Below are positions 29,152-34,827 of a DNA stretch of 34,827 bases, piece by piece; position 1 is the stretch's first letter, and the number at the start of each line of letters is the position of its first letter. Made by a program: the position numbers and the translations under genes. The DNA is taken from NCBI GenBank assembly GCA_013823135.1, contig PNLP01000069.1:1-34827 (forward strand), given 5' to 3'. Below the pieces are notes generated by a model. It was not told the DNA's origin. It ran no database searches and was given only the letters and a program-made list of their open reading frames with translations. Source of the DNA: Planctomycetaceae bacterium (GTDB taxonomy: Bacteria; Planctomycetota; Planctomycetia; Gemmatales; Gemmataceae).

Positions 29152-32100
29152 GTGTCTTGCGCTGCCCGCCGTTCTGCCCGAGTCGCATTGTTCTTGCTGC
29201 TAGTTTTTGCTGCCCGCCCGCTCGCTGCTCAGCCCGCCAAGAAGGTGCTCACCTTCGTCGATGAAGGCATCTGGCGCACGGCATCACCTCCCGTCATGTC
29301 CCCGGATGGAGCGCACATCGCTTACGCGGTGTGGCCCGTCGAGGGGGACGGCGAGTCCATCGTCCGGCACGTTCCCAGCGGGAAGGAGTTTCGATTCCCA
29401 CGGGGTTCCGGAGCCGCGACGACCGAGCCGAAGTTCACCCCGGATGCGAGCCGGGTTCTGCTGCCGTTGACGCCGACGAAGGCCGAGACCGAGAAGGCCA
29501 AGGCTGCGAAGGCGAAGCCCGAGGAGATGCCGCAACCGACGCTCGCGGTTGTGGACCTGACGACCGGGAAGGTTGTGGACACGTTCCCGCAAGCAGGGGC
29601 GTTCTCCGTGGGTGGCGACGGTGCGGGGTTCGTGATCTATCGCAAGCCTGTAAAGCCGGAGCCCGGCAAGGAAGACGCGAAGACACCGCCCGCCACGCCC
29701 ACAAAGGGAAAGTTGCCGATCGCACCACAGCCCACCGCCAGCAAAACGTATGGTTCCGATCTCATCATTCGGGATGTCGCGTCGAAGAAGGAACGCACGA
29801 TCCCCGATGTGGCGGAGTTCAGCCTGACCCGCGACCGCAAGCTGCTGGTTTACAGCGTGACTTCCAAGCGCGGGGAGATGAATGGCGTATTCGCTACCAG
29901 GCCGCAACTGAGCACGACCCCCGAGGCGATCAAGACCGGGCCGGGTCGCTTCTCGGGGCTGACGTGGGATGAGCGGCAGACGAAACTTGCGTTCCTCTAT
30001 GACGACAGCAATGTGCCCGATCCGAAGCTCGCCCCGCCACCGCGAGCCGTGGGAACTCCGGTGGGGACAACGATTCCGGCTCCCGTGACACCACTTCCGA
30101 CACCACGCTATCGGGCGTTCGTGTGGGATCGCAACGCGAAGCCAGCACCGCCCACAGCTCGAAATATTCCCATCGGCGCGAGCGGCGGTTTCACAGCACT
30201 GGTCCCCGCCATCCTCGCCGCGAACCCCTCGACGATCGTGAGTGCCGATGAGGTGCTCGGCCCGGGTTCTGCTGGCCTTCGCGCTGGTTGGTCGCTCTCT
30301 GGGGGAACGCTTTCGTTCTCCGCAGATGCTACCAAACTGTTCGTGAACACTGCCCCGAAGCGGCCACCAGCACCGCCCGCTGGCCCGCCGCGACCGGACG
30401 ACTTCCAGTTGGATGTCTGGCACTGGAAGGACGAGCGCTTGCAACCGATGCAGAAGCTCCAGGCTGGGGCCGATCAGGTCAAGACGTACTCCGGCGTTGT
30501 GCTCCTCGACAGCAAACAGTTCCGGCAACTTTCGGACGAATCCATCACCGTGAGTCAGCCGCAAGTCAGCAGCGATTGGGCACTGGGTTCCGACAATCGG
30601 CGATACCGCGTGGGCACGGGCTACGGCTTGCCGCTGTCCGACTACTCTGCCGTGAACGTCCGCACTGGGGAACGGAAAGCACTCGTTACTGGGTTCGGCG
30701 GCTACACGACACCCACCCCGAGTTTGTCGCCCACCGGGAAGCACCTCGTCGGGTTCGATGGTAAGGACTGGTTCACGATCAACGTGGCGGATGGCACGAG
30801 GCAGAGCCTCACCGCGAACCTCAAGGTGTCGTTCATCGACCCAGAAGACGACCATCCCGGTTCGCCTCCACCCGCGGGGCCGGCACAGTGGACGGCCGAC
30901 GGCAAGTTCGTGCTCGTGAGCGATCAGTACGACATCTGGAAGCTCGCGGCTGATGGTTCCTCGACCGAGAACCTGACCAGAATCGGTCGGGCTCAGAACA
31001 TCCACTTCACCCTGGCCCGAGTGCAAGCGCAGGACACGTTCGAGCCGTTCCACGGGGTCGAACTCTCGAAGCCGCAGTTGCTCCGTGCCGAGAACACGAT
31101 TACGCGCGACACCGGGTTCTATCGCCTCGATCCGGGTGAAGCCCCGAAACTGCTGGTGATGGGTGCGCGATCGTACAGCGTGCCCACCAAAGCGAAGGAC
31201 GCGGATGTGTACCTATTCACGGCCCAGACCTTCTCGACGTTCCCGGATTACTACATGACCACGGCGGAACTCACCGAGGTGAAGCGGGTCACGGACCTCA
31301 ACCCGCGCGTGAAGGAGTTCAACTGGGGCAAGGCCGAGTTGGTGAACTACACGAGCGCCGACGGAGCGAAACTCTCGGGTGTGCTCGTGAAGCCGGAGAA
31401 CTTCGACCCCGCGAAGAAGTACCCGATGGTGGTTTACATTTACGAACGGCTCTCCGACACGCTCCAACAGTTCCGCTCGCCCGTGGTGACCCGCGGGCAG
31501 GTCATCAACCCGACGTTCTACGCGAGCAATGGCTACCTCGTGCTGATGCCGGACATCGCCTACAAGATCGGCGCGCCCGGCCAGAGCGCGATCAAGTGCG
31601 TGCTCCCCGCGATTCAGGCTGTGGTCGATAAGGGCTACGTGGACGAGAAGGCCATCGGCATCGACGGCCAGTCGTGGGGCGGCTACCAGATCGCGTACAT
31701 GGTGACGCAGACCGATCGCTTCAAGGCCGCGGTCGCCGGCGCACCCGTCTCGAACATGGTGAGCGCTTACGACGGCATCCGCTGGGGCACGGGCCTGACG
31801 CGGCAGTTCCAGTACGAGTGGACGCAGAGCCGCATCGGGGCGACGCTCTGGGAAGCGCCGATGAAGTTCATCGAGAACAGCCCCGTGTTCATGGCCGACC
31901 GGGTGAAGACGCCGCTGCTCATGATCCACAACGACCAGGACGACGCGGTGCCGTGGTACCAGGGGATCGAGTATTACCTCGCGCTGCGGCGGCTTGGCAA
32001 GGAGTGCTACCTGCTGAACTACAACGGCGAGCCGCACAACCTCGTGAAGCGTGCCGCGGCCCGCGACTTCGCCGCCCGCATGTTCCAGTTCTTCGAGCAC

Positions 32101-32211
32101 CACTTGAAGGGCAAGCCGGAACCGGCCTGGATGGCCAAGGGCGTGCCGTACCTCGACCGCGAGAAGGACAAGGACGAGATCAAGAAGTTGCTTGGACCCG
32201 GAACAAAGTGA
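29152..32211 (+). CDS. Secreted S9-family serine peptidase (prolyl-oligopeptidase type)
   Basis: The protein is about 1019 residues. GTG 29152 is chosen because GGAGG stands 6 bases upstream and a signal peptide follows (ARRSARVALFLLLVFAARPLAAQ); the open frame from 29056 has neither. The N-terminal part holds WD-like blades (SPDGAHIAYAVW, FTPDASRVLLPL) for a beta-propeller, broken by Pro/Lys/Glu- and Pro-rich linkers near 115-130, 175-200 and 300-325. The C-terminal alpha/beta-hydrolase domain has Ser841 in GQSWGGYQ, Asp930 in HNDQDDAV and His962 in EPHNLVK, the expected catalytic triad. It should cleave peptides outside the cytoplasm, feeding amino-acid uptake. A hairpin follows its stop, then a second S9 gene. 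Confidence 0.9.
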   Translation: MSCAARRSARVALFLLLVFAARPLAAQPAKKVLTFVDEGIWRTASPPVMSPDGAHIAYAVWPVEGDGESIVRHVPSGKEFRFPRGSGAATTEPKFTPDASRVLLPLTPTKAETEKAKAAKAKPEEMPQPTLAVVDLTTGKVVDTFPQAGAFSVGGDGAGFVIYRKPVKPEPGKEDAKTPPATPTKGKLPIAPQPTASKTYGSDLIIRDVASKKERTIPDVAEFSLTRDRKLLVYSVTSKRGEMNGVFATRPQLSTTPEAIKTGPGRFSGLTWDERQTKLAFLYDDSNVPDPKLAPPPRAVGTPVGTTIPAPVTPLPTPRYRAFVWDRNAKPAPPTARNIPIGASGGFTALVPAILAANPSTIVSADEVLGPGSAGLRAGWSLSGGTLSFSADATKLFVNTAPKRPPAPPAGPPRPDDFQLDVWHWKDERLQPMQKLQAGADQVKTYSGVVLLDSKQFRQLSDESITVSQPQVSSDWALGSDNRRYRVGTGYGLPLSDYSAVNVRTGERKALVTGFGGYTTPTPSLSPTGKHLVGFDGKDWFTINVADGTRQSLTANLKVSFIDPEDDHPGSPPPAGPAQWTADGKFVLVSDQYDIWKLAADGSSTENLTRIGRAQNIHFTLARVQAQDTFEPFHGVELSKPQLLRAENTITRDTGFYRLDPGEAPKLLVMGARSYSVPTKAKDADVYLFTAQTFSTFPDYYMTTAELTEVKRVTDLNPRVKEFNWGKAELVNYTSADGAKLSGVLVKPENFDPAKKYPMVVYIYERLSDTLQQFRSPVVTRGQVINPTFYASNGYLVLMPDIAYKIGAPGQSAIKCVLPAIQAVVDKGYVDEKAIGIDGQSWGGYQIAYMVTQTDRFKAAVAGAPVSNMVSAYDGIRWGTGLTRQFQYEWTQSRIGATLWEAPMKFIENSPVFMADRVKTPLLMIHNDQDDAVPWYQGIEYYLALRRLGKECYLLNYNGEPHNLVKRAAARDFAARMFQFFEHHLKGKPEPAWMAKGVPYLDREKDKDEIKKLLGPGTK

Positions 32212-32219
32212 GTGTGCTT

Positions 32220-32238
32220 GTCGCCCCGCTGGGGCGAC
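32220..32238 (+). terminator. Short GC hairpin after the first S9 peptidase
   Basis: GTCGCCCC (32220-32227) and GGGGCGAC (32231-32238) pair perfectly around GCT. No T-run follows, so it may be a weak terminator or an RNA-stabilising hairpin between the two tandem peptidase genes. Confidence 0.4.
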
Positions 32239-32303
32239 CGCTAACCGCGCGTCGCTGATAGAATCACCTCTCCGAAATCACTCATTGCCACACGGAGGCT
32301 GCC

Positions 32304-34827
32304 GTGTTTCGTATTGTCGCGCTCTTCGCTGTCACGCTGTTTTTGCTCCTCGCTTCGACACAGAGTGAGGCCCAAGCGCAATCACCGGCGGGGCAAGTCG
32401 AAGCGCCTTACGCCTATCTCCTCTTACCCACGGCCACGGAAGTTTCCGATGCGCTCCAGCGGATTGGCGTCGTGGTGAACGAACTGCGTGAAGACATTCT
32501 GCTGCCAGTCGAGACCCTGGGAACGGACCGCGTGTGGCGGGCCGAGCAGGTCCGTGTCTCGGCGGGTGCGCTTGTCGTGAAGACGGATCAGGCGCACGGC
32601 TGGCTCATGGCGTGCGTGCTGGAAACTAAAGTCGCGGAAGGATTGTCGCAGAGGCTGCTGAAGCCTTACCCGCTGTGGCTCGGCTCCGCGCCGGGCCTAC
32701 CCGAGCGACGCACCACCAACCAGCCGATCACGGAAGCGTTGCTGATCGGTCACGGCGGCAGTTTCTCGTTCGGGTTGCAAGGTTCGCCGGTCAGCGTTGG
32801 CGAGTGGCTCGACGCGGAACACTTCCTCCAGAGGAAGGACGGAAAGCTTTGGAAGGTCGAAGCCCGCACTGGCAAGGCCGAGCCGTTCGCGGTTCCCGAG
32901 CAGATCACCCGGTCGCTGAAAGCGTTGAAGGGACTCGATGCGAGCACGATCGAAGGAATCGCCAAACAAACGGGGTTCCGCATGAACCCGGATCGCTCGG
33001 CGTTCATGTTCAACATCGGCCCCGATTACGGTCTCGGGTACTTCGACGGCCGCCCCGCGGTGCGACTCACCAAGTCCGACGGCGCGAAGGATCACCTCAC
33101 GTTCTCGCCGGATGGCAAGCGAATCGCCTTCGTTCGCGGCGGCAACCTGTTCACGGTGGATGTGGCGAAGCCCGAGGAACGCCAACTCACGCACGATGGC
33201 GGCGGCGACATTCTGAACGGCCACGCCGACTGGGTGTACGAGGAGGAAATCTTCAGCCGCGACGGGCAGGCTTACTGGTGGAGCCCGGACGGCAGCCAGC
33301 TTGCGTTCATGCGGTTCGACGACTCGCCGGTGAAGCGGTTCAACATTCTCAACCTCAACTCCGTTCGCGGGCAACTCGAAGCGTATCCGTACCCGAAGGT
33401 CGGCGACCCGAACCCCACGGTGAAGATCGGCGTCGTGGCTGCGAACGGCGGCAAACCCGTGTTCCTCGACTTCGGCGAGCACAAGCCCGAAGAGCTTGTC
33501 GTGTCACGCGTCGGCTGGTTCCCGGACTCGAAGACGGTGTTCGCTTACGTCCAGAACCGCACCCAAACCTGGCTCGACTTCACAACGTGGCCAGCACCCG
33601 ATGCCAAGCCGAAAGTGCTGTTCCGCGAGACAACGAAGGCGTGGGTTGACGACACCGGCCCGCCTCGCTGGTTGCCCGATGGCTCGTTCCTGTTCGCGAG
33701 TGACCGCAGCGGCTGGCGTCACCTCTACCACTATTCGGCCGAGGGAAAGTTGCTCGGCCCCGTCACGTCGGGAGAGTGGGAGGTGAAGGAAGTGCTTCGG
33801 GTCGATGGTGCCGAGAAGGAGGTGTACTTCAACGCGACCTTCACGAGCCACACGGGGATCGATCTGTGCCGAGTGAAGCTCGGCAAGAAGACCGAACTGC
33901 TCACGGAGCGCGGGAAGTCGCACCGCGTGAGCCTTGCCCCCGCCGGCCCGCTGTTCATCGACCGGTACACCGACCTGATGACGCCCACGAGAGCCAGCGT
34001 GGTGGAAGCGGGGAAGGGGGACATTCGCGTGCTGGACACCAACCCCGTTCGCGAACGGGACGGGTTCAAGTTCGGCACGTTCGAGCGCGTGAAGGTTCCG
34101 ATGAAGGACGGCTTTGAACTGGAGGGGGCGATCACGTACCCGCCCGACTTCGACCCGAAGAAGAAGCATCCCGTGTGGGTGCTCACCTACGCAGGGCCGC
34201 ACATGCCGACGATCCGCGACGAGTGGGGCGGCGGCCGAATCATGGACAACTCGCTCGCCACGAACGGCATCATCGTGTTCCGTGTCGATCCGCGGAGCGC
34301 GAGCGGGAAGGGTGCCCAGTCCGCGTGGACGTGCTACAAGCAACTCGGTGTGCAGGAACTCAAAGACCTGGAAGAAGCGGTCGCGTGGCTCGCGGCGAAG
34401 CCCGGCGTGGACGCGAGCCGCGTCGGGATCAGCGGCCACAGCTATGGCGGCTTCATGGCCGCATACGCATTAACGCACTCGAAGACGTTCTCGGCCGGGA
34501 TCGCCTCGGGGCCGGTGACCGACTGGAAGCTGTACGACACGATCTACACCGAGCGCTACATGCTGACCCCGAAGGAGAACGCGACGGGGTATGCGAAATC
34601 GAGTTGCATCGCGTCCGCGCGGAACCTGCACGGCAAGCTGCTGATTGTGCATGGCATGATGGACGACAACGTTCACATGCAGAACAGCGTTCAGTTGGCG
34701 GACGGCTTGCAGAAAGCGGGGAAGGAATTCGAGATGATGTTCTACCCGCAGGCCCGCCACGGGATTGGCGGGGCACACTACCTGAAGTTGCAACTTGAGT
34801 TCATCCGCCGCACGATGGGCGTGAAGC
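32304..34827 (+). CDS. Secreted dipeptidyl-peptidase-IV-like S9 peptidase, 3' end outside the window
   Basis: The frame is open from GTG 32304 (GGAGG 5 bases upstream) to the window end, 841 codons. The N-terminus is a signal peptide (FRIVALFAVTLFLLLAST...). Residues about 25-200 form an extension I do not recognise. The DPP-IV N-terminal propeller follows, with the diagnostic DWVYEEE (309-315), whose Glu residues bind the free amino end of substrates. The hydrolase domain has Ser713 in GHSYGGFMA, Asp787 in HGMMDDNV and His819 in ARHGIGG, a full triad. It is expected to remove dipeptides, often X-Pro or X-Ala, from peptides in the periplasm or at the cell surface. Only a few residues at the C-terminus seem to be missing. 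Confidence 0.92.
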   Translation, partial: MFRIVALFAVTLFLLLASTQSEAQAQSPAGQVEAPYAYLLLPTATEVSDALQRIGVVVNELREDILLPVETLGTDRVWRAEQVRVSAGALVVKTDQAHGWLMACVLETKVAEGLSQRLLKPYPLWLGSAPGLPERRTTNQPITEALLIGHGGSFSFGLQGSPVSVGEWLDAEHFLQRKDGKLWKVEARTGKAEPFAVPEQITRSLKALKGLDASTIEGIAKQTGFRMNPDRSAFMFNIGPDYGLGYFDGRPAVRLTKSDGAKDHLTFSPDGKRIAFVRGGNLFTVDVAKPEERQLTHDGGGDILNGHADWVYEEEIFSRDGQAYWWSPDGSQLAFMRFDDSPVKRFNILNLNSVRGQLEAYPYPKVGDPNPTVKIGVVAANGGKPVFLDFGEHKPEELVVSRVGWFPDSKTVFAYVQNRTQTWLDFTTWPAPDAKPKVLFRETTKAWVDDTGPPRWLPDGSFLFASDRSGWRHLYHYSAEGKLLGPVTSGEWEVKEVLRVDGAEKEVYFNATFTSHTGIDLCRVKLGKKTELLTERGKSHRVSLAPAGPLFIDRYTDLMTPTRASVVEAGKGDIRVLDTNPVRERDGFKFGTFERVKVPMKDGFELEGAITYPPDFDPKKKHPVWVLTYAGPHMPTIRDEWGGGRIMDNSLATNGIIVFRVDPRSASGKGAQSAWTCYKQLGVQELKDLEEAVAWLAAKPGVDASRVGISGHSYGGFMAAYALTHSKTFSAGIASGPVTDWKLYDTIYTERYMLTPKENATGYAKSSCIASARNLHGKLLIVHGMMDDNVHMQNSVQLADGLQKAGKEFEMMFYPQARHGIGGAHYLKLQLEFIRRTMGVK

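Overview
The window looks like chromosomal DNA of a planctomycete, most likely of the Gemmata type. This is inferred from the gene families: a cytochrome of the planctomycete/verrucomicrobial heme-binding type, anti-sigma-like membrane proteins, a ThuA-like secreted protein, MoxR, DUF5009, Lgt with an inserted domain, and tandem S9 peptidases. It is also inferred from high GC, frequent GTG starts and abundant palindromic interspersed repeats. No database search was possible.

Left part (1-7024): an accessory, rearranged region. It holds the end of an unknown gene, a secreted metzincin-like zinc protease (839-2116) and a leucine-rich-repeat lipoprotein (2300-3553). A 39-bp piece of the protease gene is repeated right after the lipoprotein stop. 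Next to it lies the 5' half of a tRNA-Ser(GCU) gene whose 3' half is missing, which resembles an integration junction. A c-type cytochrome/dehydrogenase gene on the minus strand (7024-4046) then carries one in-frame amber stop and two frameshifts.

Middle left (7179-15834): a predicted membrane-anchored anti-sigma-like protein faces a 2120-residue secreted protein. The two genes converge on a strong bidirectional terminator hairpin at 9412-9461.

Centre (16157-25180): the most interesting block, all on the plus strand except ThuA. Its genes are a HemW/HemN-like radical SAM protein, a GcvH-like lipoyl carrier, a protein with two 4Fe-4S motifs, an embedded ParE/RelE-type toxin-antitoxin pair, a squalene-hopene-cyclase-family terpene cyclase, a DUF116-polyprenyl synthase fusion and a chorismate-lyase-like protein. 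Together they suggest a redox-dependent pathway for an isoprenoid, possibly an aromatic-linked isoprenoid. The product is unknown and this role is inference from gene content.

Right part (25182-34827): a minus-strand run encodes MoxR ATPase, Lgt with a PDZ-like insertion, and a DUF5009-type membrane acyltransferase. A 125-bp inverted-repeat element follows, then two tandem secreted S9 serine peptidases on the plus strand. The second is DPP-IV-like and runs off the window end.

Five structurally different palindromic repeats (17480, 21301, 24513, 27762, 28858) sit between or inside genes. One is translated inside the terpene cyclase.
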